A stretch of DNA of 64,000 nucleotides from Hofstenia miamia (Eukaryota; Xenacoelomorpha; Acoela): positions 368,796 through 432,795 of the forward strand of contig SCFE01000039.1 in NCBI GenBank assembly GCA_004352715.1, in the 5' to 3' direction. Both the position numbers and the translations under genes were made by a program. Below, one piece after another: positions 23,884 to 34,929 of the stretch (its first letter is position 1; each line of letters opens with the position of its first letter). The notes under the pieces were generated by a model that was not told where the DNA came from, did no database searches, and saw only the letters and a program-made list of their open reading frames with translations.

Positions 23884-25724
23884 TTTGACTGAGGAGTGTG
23901 CTAGTTTTTGTTTATCTCTGAGGACTTGATTTTGGTAGACAAGCATCCCTTTGCAAGATTTTGAATCGTTTTGGACTAGCTATTATAGACGAACTGTTAT
24001 GGGTATTATCCGTGGATATAGATGAGTGCGCCTATTTTATCAGATAAAGGCAAATGCGGGTAGGCCTTCCTTTGCTCATAATGTGTTATTAAACAAGATT
24101 TTTCACAAAACTAAATTTTATATAACATTTTGAAAGACTTGAACACAATGTTTGTTAGACATTTTAAAAAACTTTTTAAATTGTCTAATTGCAGCAAATA
24201 ATTTCGTGTGCTGGTTAATATGAAATCCCTAGCAGGTGCTGTTTTACTAAAATAGCTTTACCCGCACATCACTACTAGGTATATTGAAACAGTAGTATTG
24301 TTGAGATGCATCATTATTCATACATGTAACTAGTTACACTGTTGTGATGAGACATGGCCTACTAAATTTATACGGCCTGGAACTTTGCAGCAAAGCATTT
24401 CAAAAACAAGGCCATTGTATTTTACAGTGAAAGCAGTAAACTTTAGCAACAAATAATTTATTTATGTCTTTAATATTTGTGTATATTAGAAAAAGATTAA
24501 CAAAATCTAATAAATGATCTCAGAAACAAATAAAAAGACTTAGATTTTCGCTTGCTAATTTCATCGTTCATATTCGTTTGCAAATCTTTGAAAAAATATT
24601 GCAACATGATTTTGCAATAGTGGCAATAAGAAATTTGTCATGAATACTACAAAATCTTCTATTGATGGACTTAAATTCCATTAAAAAACTTTAAATTCCA
24701 CATTGTAACTTGCCTTCATTGAATTCTTGAACAAACTATTGTTCAAGGTATATACTGAGGTATAAAAAATAGTTTGACACTAAATCATTAAACTATCACT
24801 TGGGACTGTAAGTCCATCACGATTAATTTCATGTAAATATGATGAATATTCCTTTTGAATTTCAGCAGCGCCTCTCAAAACACTTATACATTCACAGGCA
24901 AATCGATCACTTGCAATTTTGTGGGCCACAAATCCGGAAATGTAAGAAATTTTTTTTTCTCCATTATTTAAAGAACATTCAATTTAACTGGATTCATGAA
25001 ATGACGATGTATAATGAAAATGTATCAAACAAATTATGTACGGCACTAAGATCATCCGACTTTAGGGTTTTCACTACGTTCCTTCTCACAGAAGCTGAAT
25101 TTTCCACCAGAGAGTTGTCGGTATCTACTAAATCTAAGTTCTAGCACATCTTGATGAAATCTAGACGTTAGCACAAAATTCAGATGGACTGAATAGAACA
25201 TAAGAAAATAGGCTTACTTTCAATAAGAATCTTAAATGAGCATTAAACACCATCATATTTTTCCAATAACAATTTATATACCCCAATGTTTATAGTACTA
25301 TTGTCACAAAACAATCCAACTATCTTTAATCTCGAGCTACTAAGTATAGAAAAAATCGACTCAATGGCTTTGAAGATGCTTAAGCGTTTGACTTAACCAC
25401 AGGTAAAGATTTCACAAAAAACATTTTTTATCCATTATCATGTTTATATTATCATGTTTATCATAAAACAATATACACTAGTGTACACTTCCATTTGCGA
25501 ACTTACGCCAGAAATCTCTGTACGGTTTTAGTTCACCTGCTTGTCCAAAAACATGTCATCGAACGTTAAAACTCAGTATAAATCCTTAGAATGCTTAGCA
25601 CTGTCATTAACAAAATTCAGGTTGTTGATTTTACCTTGACTAATCTTTCTTAAATATCGTGGTGTGCAAAAGGAAAGATATTCCATAACAAACTTATATG
25701 CAGCCATTGAAACTAAACAAAGAA
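23884..25724. other. No recognised gene
   Basis: Unique AT-rich DNA. One 101-codon frame at 24839-25144 on the plus strand starts with Met but shows no domain, and I do not call it a gene. Confidence 0.55.
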
Positions 25725-25902
25725 GTAAGCAAAATCAAATAACTGTTGTAGATTAACTATGTTTATTCGAATAACGCGACTGTTGAATATCGTCTACAAA
25801 TATGGAACTAGGTTTCAAATGATCTTCGTTCAGTTTTGCTTTTAGGTAATTGTAAAATTCAGTTAATTGTGAGAATTTAGTTACTTTGCAATCATGAACT
25901 GA

Positions 25903-26109
25903 TCACAACCAAGGAGGCAAAAGAACAGAAAATCCATTTATGTATAAATTAACTTTAAAATCACCATAAAGAACCTCTTTTGTAATCCGGTATAGTCGTA
26001 CATAGTTATTTTCTGAATCAAATGTCCACGATGAGGGACAAATGGATATTGAATCATGAAAAGAAAGAATTTTATCTGCTGTTACAAAAACCTGGCAGCT
26101 CATATTCAT
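25903..26109 (-). CDS. Unidentified 68-codon open frame, copy 1
   Basis: The minus-strand frame begins with MNMSCQVFVTADKILSF and ends with FSVLLPPWL before a TGA. I do not recognise it. The residue mix (three Trp or Pro-rich turns, few low-complexity runs) is more protein-like than the random frames around it, so it could be an exon, but no clean splice sites are seen at its borders. An identical copy lies 368 bp away because of the local duplication. Treat it as hypothetical. Confidence 0.2.
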   Translation of the reverse strand: MNMSCQVFVTADKILSFHDSISICPSSWTFDSENNYVRLYRITKEVLYGDFKVNLYINGFSVLLPPWL

Positions 26110-26270
26110 TTAGANGTAAGCAAAATCTAATAACTGTTGTTGAATAACTGTTGAATATCGTCTACAAATATGGAACTAGGTATCAAATGATCTTCGTTCA
26201 GTTTTGCTTCTAGGTAATTGTAAAATTCAGTTAATTGTGAGAATTTATTTACTTTGCAATCATGAACTGA

Positions 26271-26477
26271 TCACAACCAAGGAGGCAAAAGAACAGAAAA
26301 TCCATTTATGTATAAATTAACTTTAAAATCACCATAAAGAACCTCTTTTGTAATCCGGTATAGTCGTACATAGTTATTTTCTGAATCAAATGTCCACGAT
26401 GAGGGACAAATGGATATTGAATCATGAAAAGAAAGAATTTTATCTGCTGTTACAAAAACCTGGCAGCTCATATTCAT
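26271..26477 (-). CDS. Unidentified 68-codon open frame, copy 2
   Basis: This encodes the same 68 residues as the frame at 25903-26109, in the second copy of the duplicated segment. Identity across the frame, while the flank has a 23-bp indel, is expected from a very recent duplication or from two haplotypes and is not evidence of selection. Confidence 0.2.
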   Translation of the reverse strand: MNMSCQVFVTADKILSFHDSISICPSSWTFDSENNYVRLYRITKEVLYGDFKVNLYINGFSVLLPPWL

Positions 26478-26532
26478 TTAGAAATCATTGGGAAGTCTTC
26501 CGATGAGGTTTTACAGATGTCTAAATGGGGTT

Positions 26533-27165
26533 AGTAGTAAAGAAAAGCAGGGTTGTGTATATGCAGCTTTCTAACAATAATCAGTTTTCAATAACTTTTT
26601 ACACTTTTCTATTGATTTTGATAAGAAAAAAGGCGTTTTTTAGAAATTCTGGATTTAGCAGCCATGGGTCAAACCCTAAACTACGGCCAATACCCGTATA
26701 AATAATTATTCAATTATACCCCCATTTTAACTATGTACCAATATGTTTTCGAGCAATTTTTTGCATTTTTTTATAAAATCTATCTTTTAAGGCTGATCGG
26801 NATTTCGATATACTTTACAAGGTGCTCCTGCAGATCCATTTAAATTCTATGCGTTGATTATGTACGAACAAGACATATCTGTAAATACAACATCCAATCG
26901 AACTACTTTAACATTTTAAGGAAAATAATTTTGGAAAAGTATTTTCTTTTTTCTTTAATGTAATGCTAAAATTTTTAATGAGACCTGTACCTGTTGATCT
27001 GACGTGAAACAGTATGGCCGCAGTTTTTTTGACCCATGGCTGTAAAATCCAGAATTTCTAAAAAACCCCTTTTTTCTTATCAAAATCAATAGAAAAGTGT
27101 AAAAAGTTATTGAAAACTGATTATTGTTAGAAAGCTGCATATACACAACCCTGCTTTTCTTTACT
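26533..27165. mobile_element. Foldback/MITE-like element with long inverted arms, 633 bp
   Basis: The outer arms are inverted copies about 150-160 bp long: left from 26533 to about 26695, right from about 27011 to 27165. They match from AGTAAAGAAAAGCAGGG inwards to GACCCATGGC and a little beyond. GGGGTT lies directly outside both ends (26527-26532 and 27166-27171) and looks like a 6-bp target duplication. An N sits at 26801 in the central spacer. No transposase is encoded, so it is a non-autonomous element of unassigned superfamily. Confidence 0.85.
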
Positions 27166-27171
27166 GGGGTT

Positions 27172-30100
27172 CATGCTAAGGAGAACAAATAACAAAAATA
27201 AACTATTAAATGTAATATTTCCACTCCATATAGAATACCAAAAAATGAAAAACATATTTAAAGAATGTTTACATTCGTTGTCACAAGCAGAACTTACATT
27301 CTTTCCCACATTTGAAAAAACTTAAAATTTGAATAATATGTAAATTTATGAAACTTGTTGTATGCAAAAAATTAAAATTAACAAATGGACAGACAAAGAA
27401 AAGAGATTTTATATTACTATACTAATTAACAGTTCTACATCGTTTGGGATGTTTCTGTCACCCCACAGTACTTAATTAGGTTGCTGAAAGACGGGAAATT
27501 CCGGTAAACCCACAAAAACTTATGACATTTTATATTAACCTAAATGCCTATTAATGCTAAATAGCAGCAATGTTTAGCAGCTTTATTTACAATATTAACT
27601 GCAGTTCTATGATTATCGCCATATGGGGTAACTTTATAGGGCCTAACCTCAAGTTATTTGATCCAACAAATATTAAAATACTGTATTATGTCAAATCATT
27701 TTATGTCTTACATTGCATACACGCAACTCTCCTTTCAAATCTCTAATGTTGCTTGTAAATAGTTGAGGAAGTTGGTGATGAAGCTCTTTCAACCATGATT
27801 CAAGATTCAAGTAATGAAGATATTTTGATAATGGTACTTCCATGGATTAGGAAATTTTGAACTCTAACATTGACCATGAAATATGTTCAATTTTAACCTG
27901 CAACCCAACCTGGCCTGTCTAACAATGATCCGTACCCCAAACCAATCAAAGAAGGATTACTAGTATAATACGCGCAAAAATGTTTTATCATAAACGTATC
28001 AATGAAAACAAGACAAAATCAATAAAAACACAAATATAATTAGAATCTGTTAGTCTTTAAGAATTTTTAATGTTCTTAAATTGTTCCTTAATTCTGTCAG
28101 TATTATTCCTCCCTAACAATTGTGAATGACCCGCGACCCGATTTGTCTAAGTGTGCCGAGCAACCTACCCGGGACTATGAATATAATATCAATAATTTGT
28201 ATCACAACTGGCTCTAATGACAAACGCATTATGATGACTTCTGATGAATAGTGATCAGTATGTAAAAAATGTAATTAGCTTTAATAGAAAGTGTTCTCAT
28301 AGAAATTAATAATTGCCAAAATGTAGACCTATATTTCTCTATATTCGCTATACATATACAATTTTATTATACAAGGTTGTTCAGTACATTTAGGAACTAT
28401 ATTGGCTGGTGTTAGTATTAAATTCGGGCTTTACACTTTTGTAAAAACAAATACTAAGAAATATCTTTATGCTGAACAGCCTTGACTTGAGTGAAAAAGT
28501 AATATACATGTATTGTAGATTAAATAACTATATGTAGAATCGAATTCAGTTTCGGTGTTGCAAAATGTCTCATAAAATATTCAACATATAGAAATACAAA
28601 GTACCAATCTGCTTTTGTTGACATAACTGAGAATTTTCATTTTAGAACTATAAAGTGATCATTATGGCTGTTTTCCCGGAGAAAATTTAACAACACGGTT
28701 TGTCATTATAGAAGCTGGTTTTCGCGCAACTTTGTCCGCTCGTCTGCTCTAGAAGTTAATACAGAAATTTAAAACAACAAAAATTCTAAGATGTCATAAA
28801 AATATTACTGTAGATTTTTACAGAAATTAATTAGAGTTAGAATTTTGTTGGGTCGGCAAAAATATTTACCAACTGCGCGCAAACCGTGTCCTAGAAAGGC
28901 AGCCTCCACGCTCTGTTCCTGAGTAACGCCAATGTCTTAGAACAGAACGCTAAGCAATAGGTTAGGCGAAGGTTGGGCAAGTGTACATTAGAGTTTACAA
29001 TATTTTTGTCATATTTGAAAAAACTGCGAGCACTCCTTCAGAAGTACCTTTACATCTGATGTTTCAAATGCGAAAATTTCTATTAATACCAAATTCAATG
29101 AAATTATCAACATAATTGAAAGTATATGTATCTGCTAATGTTTTTGCTGAAGGCTTATAGGTCATTTTGACCAACGTCGCGTTTCTAGTGTTAAAAATCA
29201 CTGTGCACAGAAATTTTGAAATTGTTTGAATTTTAGATCCTCACAAAGGCGATTAGGTTTGTTCTCAAAATTGCAGTAATTATGGGAATTCTCTGTTTCA
29301 AAACAATTTTTTACATTATTTCCAGCACTTAGAATCTAAATCAACATAACATCATCGATACAATGTCTTAGGATTTTCCAACATTCATTCCGCCGTTGAT
29401 CTCTTCCAGCTGATTTCTGCAAAGATCAATTAAGTTCGAATGCATGTAATTAAAAAATTAGTAACTGGTACTTCTCTTATTAAAGTTCGATATTGTACTC
29501 TAATTTGAACATTAATTTTTTACTCTGCTACTGCAAACGTGTAGAAGAATTATGGTTACATACTTGGCTAGGACTATACATGCTCAAAAGCTTAATTATT
29601 GCATTCTTTAATGGCTTGATTTTAGCAGGACTCCATTTACACAATTGCATAACTGAATAAGAACAAAACATTTAAAATTTAATATTCTAGGAAAAAGGTC
29701 ATTTCTGACTTCCCTAATGCTATGGTGAAGCATCAAAAACACAATGACTTTCTGAAAACTCCTAGGACGTCTTATCAAAAATAATTAGTCGATTTTAGCC
29801 TTGAACTCCAAAAAAATTTTAAAAATTGATAAACTACATATTTGGTAATAGGTTATTCTCCTAATTTGGCAGTTTTTAGTGTAATATCCTCTACCAGGCA
29901 TTATCACTGTTTATCTACTGTTACTTTATAACGTTAGCTGTGTTATTGCGGATAAGGATTTACTTGTTGTTACTGCTTGACTAGTTTCTTCTGTTAACTT
30001 GACACAACTCGACTTAGGCTCCATTGTGTGAAAGCGTTATCTCTATTTGCAACCTGAACTGTTACTAGTTGTTCGTTAAATATTACCTGTAGCCATTACC

Positions 30101-30240
30101 GAAATATATTGGCTTATTTAAATATAATTTGTTCGAACAACTTCCTAACCTACATTTATAATTTACTACATGTACGGTCACTTTATCGGTCAATTATAGG
30201 TCACTAATTTAGATCTAAAACAGTTATCTAATACATGTAG
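27172..30240. other. No recognised gene; possible transposon relics
   Basis: Mostly unique AT-rich sequence. A short open stretch at 27765-27859 (plus) follows a pyrimidine-rich tract ending in AG and could be an exon, but nothing joins to it. Near 29176-29192 the bases resemble a piggyBac 1 end next to TTAA. Confidence 0.5.
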
Positions 30241-30568
30241 AAGTGAAATGCTAGTCGGCTAATCGAGAGAAAACCCCTACACCTAACCTATGTGCACTTT
30301 CGTGATCTGGCACAGAGACCCTAGAATCGTTCCCTGTGATGTTCCAGACNNNNNNNNNNNNNNNNNNNNNNNNNNNNNNNNNNNNNNNNNNNNNNNNNNN
30401 NNNNNNNNNNNNNNNNNNNNNNNNNNNNNNNNNNNNNNNNNNNNNNNNNNNNNNNNNNAAGTGAAATGCTAGTCGGCTAATCGAGAGAAAACCCCTACAC
30501 CTAACCTATGTGCACTTTCGTGATCTGGCACAGAGACCCTAGAATCGTTCCCTGTGATGTATCCAGAC
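30241..30568. repeat. 109-bp direct repeat flanking an assembly gap
   Basis: The 109 bases at 30241-30349 reappear at 30459-30568 with one inserted base near the end. The gap between them (30350-30458) is also 109 N long. Either two contig ends overlap and were not merged, or this is a tandem array with one unit masked. Confidence 0.9.
30350..30458. other. Assembly gap, 109 N
   Basis: N run between two near-identical flanks. Confidence 0.98.
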
Positions 30569-32451
30569 CACAACTAAACACCGCTCGATTAGCTCGACAT
30601 CATATTAAATACTCAACAAAATAAGAATTCTAAGTAAAATTTTTTTATAAACTTCATACAGGGTTTTAATCTATTTATAGTATTTCCAAAAGAAGTACCT
30701 GTTGATTCAAATTTAAACTTTCGCCCAAATGGGGGGTTAAAAAAAAGGAAAGGTCATTTTAGTCAAAAGTATTTTTATTGACAGACACAAATATCTCTTT
30801 TTTGACACATGTTGTTTTCTTAGTTGCATTTTACAAATTAATCTGAAATAATAGCAATTGATTTAATTACAATAATTTTAATCAACTTCTTTTCGATCTT
30901 AGTCTCTTCTTGCGACGTTTGCAGCTTATTTCTGATTTTATTTGGATGATGCTACATTAGTGCAATGTTTCATTGGGTTTGATGTGGATAAAAATATTCA
31001 ATCGATTTGAAGAATTTTTTCGCACCATGATTTTTTGGCAAAACTGCACCACATCAGGTTGTTCAAACTCAACTTCTTAAACATTACCAAAATAGATATA
31101 ACCCTTGTGACGCTTGTCTGCTTAGTCTAGTTATGAAGAGACTGCAAGCAGTGAAAATTTGCCAGCAAAACAGTACGGGTTGCTGAGTTATTAGTGCGTT
31201 TCAAAGGGTTGTCATGTCAGTGATGCATTTTTGCTGTGTCACCGTCGTTTTTGGCGACACACCGTTAGTGGTCTTGGTTGGCAACACTCTCAACTAAAGT
31301 TGACCTTCGGCTTCACTCCACTGATTAAACTCATATCAGCACTCAGTTTGCCAGAGGTCGCCAGAGGATTCTCACAGCTAAATCCGCCTTAATCAGTAGT
31401 CACAATCCGTCATATATATATATATAAATTATCATTTGCACCCACATAGGTTTGTATATGGTAAAGAATGCTATCAGAAATGACCTGCAAATATAATTGA
31501 CGATAGATTACAGTTAATAGTTTTGGTTAAGCATTCACGTTAGATGAAATTTAAGAAAAGCTATAATATCAATTTGCAAATATCTAATCATCATTGGTTT
31601 ACATAAAATCATTGATGATTTCTGAAGTTTTTGTAGAGGAGATTTTAAGAAACATCTAGATTTTATTTATAAGTTCAAGCAGCTTTTGTGTGCTTCTAGA
31701 TGAGCTCCTCATCTTCTGAAATTGCATTTTTAATGCGTAAGTAAATTCTTCAACACTTCAAATCATTTTTTTTCCTATTCCCAATTTTATTTATATTAAT
31801 GTCACATTAAATTTATTAGAATTTTTTATCTTAGCTGGCAAAGTATTTTTTCAGAGCATTATAACATATTGATGCAAATTTGAACATTGACATATATTTG
31901 TATTCCACATGTATATTATCAAAAGCAACATAATAAAAAACAAGACGCGTTTTATGGAGAGTTCAAAGAGTTCAAGCTCAAACTTTTAAAATCATATTCT
32001 TGTCTCTAATCTTAACAATATACATATTTTCTACCTGTAAATAGAAGGTGCTATATTCCATGAGAGAAAAAGTTAAATCCAAGCACATTGCTATATTAAT
32101 ATTCGGTTGACAACAACTTCATTCTCATTATATTTTTAAAATTGCCAAGTTTAATTTTATTATCTACAAATATTACTATCGAGAATTTATAATAAGTATT
32201 TAAAAAAATATTTGTTAATATAATACGAAAAATTTTGCACTAAAATGTTAACTGAAATAAAAGAAAGCGATATGATCTAATGCCATCATTCGACTATTTC
32301 AAATGAATTTCGAAATCAAACCCATGAATACACAATTGACTATTACATCCTTAGAATACTTTAAGCCACCTCTGGTTAAGGCGTTTATGAAATAGTAGTA
32401 TTCATTTTCTTTAAGCAAATGCAAATTAGATTCATATTTGTTCTCTTTGAT

Positions 32452-32493
<42 letters not shown>

Positions 32494-32759
32494 TTCAAAT
32501 AAAAACGTTTCGACTATATTATAGTCATCATCCAATAACAAATTGTGGTAAGAAAATATCTTACAATATACTACACTATAAGTTAATTATAGTACATGCA
32601 CTAAAAAATTTATATTTCATTTTTTCCCAAATTGTATTGCTTATTCAAAATGTTTTCTTATTATGTTGTTTTATAATTGATGCCTCACAGATCTTTGTGT
32701 GGGTAGTTCCAAGGCCTACTTCAATGACGGCACCGAAAAGAGAAATTTAACAGACCAAA
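30569..32759. other. No recognised gene
   Basis: AT-rich unique DNA with (TA)n at 31413-31426 and 32455-32491. Open frames overlapping the second tract are repeat translations. Confidence 0.6.
32455..32491. repeat. (TA)n microsatellite
   Basis: About 18 TA units. Confidence 0.95.
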
Positions 32760-33087
32760 AAATGAGGCCATTTGTTTTAACAAATTGTCAGCATTCTAAT
32801 AATAATCAAAATTTAGCAATTTTATCCTTCAAACAAACTACCATTGACTTACAAGCACTTTTGCTACAGTTTCGTAAAATCTCTGAAAGAGTCTCGGTAG
32901 GTTTTGAGAGAAACTGCTGCCATTTCTATTTGGATTCTATTTGTCATTTCTATCACAGAGGGGAAGATCACATTCTGCGGAGGATATACCCAACTTTGAA
33001 GATAGGACCAGAACCAGGAGTCACATGTCTTGAGGTCCGGTGATCATACCGGCCTCTCAATAGAACCTCGTTTTCCAATCCACTCCC
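32760..33087 (-). pseudogene. Mariner-like transposase pseudogene, 3' part
   Basis: The minus strand reads EWIGKRGSIE, a stop, then SPDLKTCDSWFWSYLQSWVY. This is the DDE/D C-terminal block whose family form is WIGRRGxIEW...SPDLTPCDFWLWGYLKxxVY. The third catalytic Asp, in the CDSW segment, is present. Further down the frame decays through stops by about 32760. It follows directly from the 5' piece once the nested element is removed. Confidence 0.82.
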
Positions 33088-33089
33088 TA

Positions 33090-34035
33090 GTAACACGAAC
33101 TTCTTTTGGACGTCCTTAAGTCAGCATTTATAGCCGTCCAAAAGACGTCAATATCTGTCCTCATAATGGACTCAAAAACGACATGATTTGCGAATAAATA
33201 AAGTATTATGCATGATTTTGCAAAACCCTTTCAAATGAAGTAAGGTAACTTAATCTGATAACGTTTACAACCTATGTTTGTTATTACTGAACTTCTTAAT
33301 ATTCAAACACAATCAAACATCTAGTAGTTTCATTTGCAAATTATGCCACTAATATCATTTATAAAGAAGAATTTAATAGCTTTACTTTTGACACATCTAA
33401 TTTCACTCTTGGAAGCGTTGAAAATTTTTTATTCATTGCTATTTTTCTTAAAAATATTAACGTTTCTAAACAAAGTTTAATCATTTTTTTATAATGTGAC
33501 ATAAAATTGAATAGAAAATTTATGATTGAATGAATTATTAAAATTTTTTAAAATAAATTTTAAACATAAATATTTTACACAGGTTGGAATGATTTATGCA
33601 AATATATATTTTGACTTCAACAATACCTTAAAATGTAAATATTAATAAAAAGTGAATAGACGCATACTAGTGAAATTAATGAAAAAGTAAATATATAAAA
33701 AATTTTGCACCTTTACAAAAGTGATATTTAAGTGTCAAAATTTCTATTATAAGAGACTTCTTCATAAATGATAATAATGATGGTGTTTGTGAACAAAATG
33801 AGTAGGAAGCGTGATTGTGAGTAAATTTCAAAAGCATGGTTACAAAAATCGCATGTTGTGAAAGATATCACAATTAAATAACTTGATACAAAAAGTTTAT
33901 GGCAAATCATGAATAACATTTTATTTATTTAGCAAATCACTTCGTCTTTGTGTCCATTATGAGGACAGATATTGACGTCTTTTGGACGGCTATAAATGTT
34001 AACATAAGGACGTCCAAAAGACAACTTCGTGTTAC
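33090..34035. mobile_element. 946-bp TIR element nested in the mariner transposase
   Basis: The ends are inverted repeats over about 110 bp: GTAACACGAACTTCTTTTGG on the left and, reverse complemented, GTAACACGAAGTTGTCTTTT on the right. Both pass through GGACGTCC, AGCCGTCCAAAAGACGTC and CTGTCCTCATAATGGAC. The dinucleotide TA flanks both sides (33088-33089, 34036-34037). Removing the element plus one TA rejoins the two transposase pieces in frame, which fixes the insertion site exactly. It encodes no recognisable protein, so it is probably a non-autonomous Tc1/mariner-type element. Confidence 0.88.
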
Positions 34036-34037
34036 TA

Positions 34038-34760
34038 GGGCTGTTTTGGCATTTCTTGATCCAAAATTTGGGGGCTCTCACAAAGTAATGACTGCTAGCC
34101 CCATTCTCTTGTAAATCATTTGTTGTTACTTTTAAAATAAGGAACAATTCTTTCACTGAGAATTTCACAATATTTTAACTCATTCATTTTGAAGGTGTCA
34201 GTGCTTGTGTCAATAATTCCATTGAAGGAAATACAGACCCAAGCAAGATCTGTGAATCTGATGTGGGGATTATTAGTCAACCAGAAGTGAACATTATGTT
34301 TATTAACTTGTCCGTTCAGATGAAACACTCACTCGTCTGAAAAAGTCAGCTTTCTCAGAAATGATGGATCATTGGTGAATCTGTTTTGCATTACTTCGCA
34401 AAACTGGCGTCTACGGTCTTCATCTCCATCAACAAGCTCCTGACAATACAATGACTTAAAAGGATGAAATTTAATCTTCTTTAATAATAATTGGACTGAG
34501 AGAATTCTAGTTCTTAAATGAGACGACGGGTAGATGTTGTGGGATCTCTCTCAACTGCCCCTTCCTTAACCTGATGCAAGCAATTTGATTTTCCAATCAA
34601 TCAGAGTTTGTTAAGGTGGTGCTCATTTGTTGAATTCAATGCGAAAGCGTCGCCTACAGTTCTCTACAGAACAGCCACTTGTTGCTGAACTTGTTTTTTG
34701 TGTGTTTTATGCCTTATCACACGACACTAGAACTGAAAAATTGTTAGACAGATTGACATA
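34038..34760 (-). pseudogene. Mariner-like transposase pseudogene, 5' part
   Basis: On the minus strand the frame starts within a helix-turn-helix region (RRRFRIEFN...TLIDWKIKLLASG). It continues through LVDGDEDRRRQFCEVMQ to LTFSDE, which holds the first catalytic Asp, and FHLNGQVNKHNVHFW. The second catalytic motif reads QENGASSHY where QxDGAPPHY is usual, so the Asp is now Asn. Stops occur in the first 200 bases and one sits right after FSDE. The frame then runs to KKCQNSP at the border of the inserted element. It is inactive. The family is the IS630/Tc1/mariner type common in arthropods and other invertebrates. Confidence 0.85.
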
Positions 34761-34891
34761 CTTTCAATATGAATCGATGACAAAGTTAGGGGAGTGATTA
34801 TTCAAATCCGTTTGTAACTGTTAGTAATGCAAAACTTGTTAAGAATGAAAGAACACCTTTATTTTTGGCTTCCGGCTCATTTTGACTCACC

Positions 34892-34897
<6 letters not shown>

Positions 34898-34928
<31 letters not shown>
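34898..34928. repeat. (TA)n microsatellite ending at an N
   Basis: About 15 TA units followed by a single N at 34929. It adjoins the mariner 5' terminus. Confidence 0.95.
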
Positions 34929-34929
34929 N

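Larger units (their letters stand above)
25725..26483. repeat. Direct tandem duplication (about 370-390 bp) joined at an N
   Basis: Copy 1 is 25725-26114 and copy 2 is 26116-26483. They are nearly identical except for a 23-bp deletion in copy 2 near its start and a few substitutions. A single N at 26115 marks the junction. This pattern suggests two haplotypes of one locus placed head to tail by the assembler, although a genuine recent duplication is possible. Confidence 0.9.
32760..34893 (-). mobile_element. Mariner-like DNA transposon interrupted by another element
   Basis: The minus strand carries a degenerate transposase in two pieces, 34760-34038 and 33087-32760, separated by an inverted-repeat element at 33090-34035. 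The 5' end of the element is probably at about 34893, where the minus strand reads TAGGGTGAGTCAAAATGAG next to TA, a typical mariner-type terminus. The matching opposite terminus was not found near 32.5-32.7 kb. Confidence 0.8.

Noticed and set aside
24664-24823. Short inverted repeat GATGGACTTA about 150 bp apart
   Set aside because: Only about ten bases match and no target duplication is seen; expected by chance.
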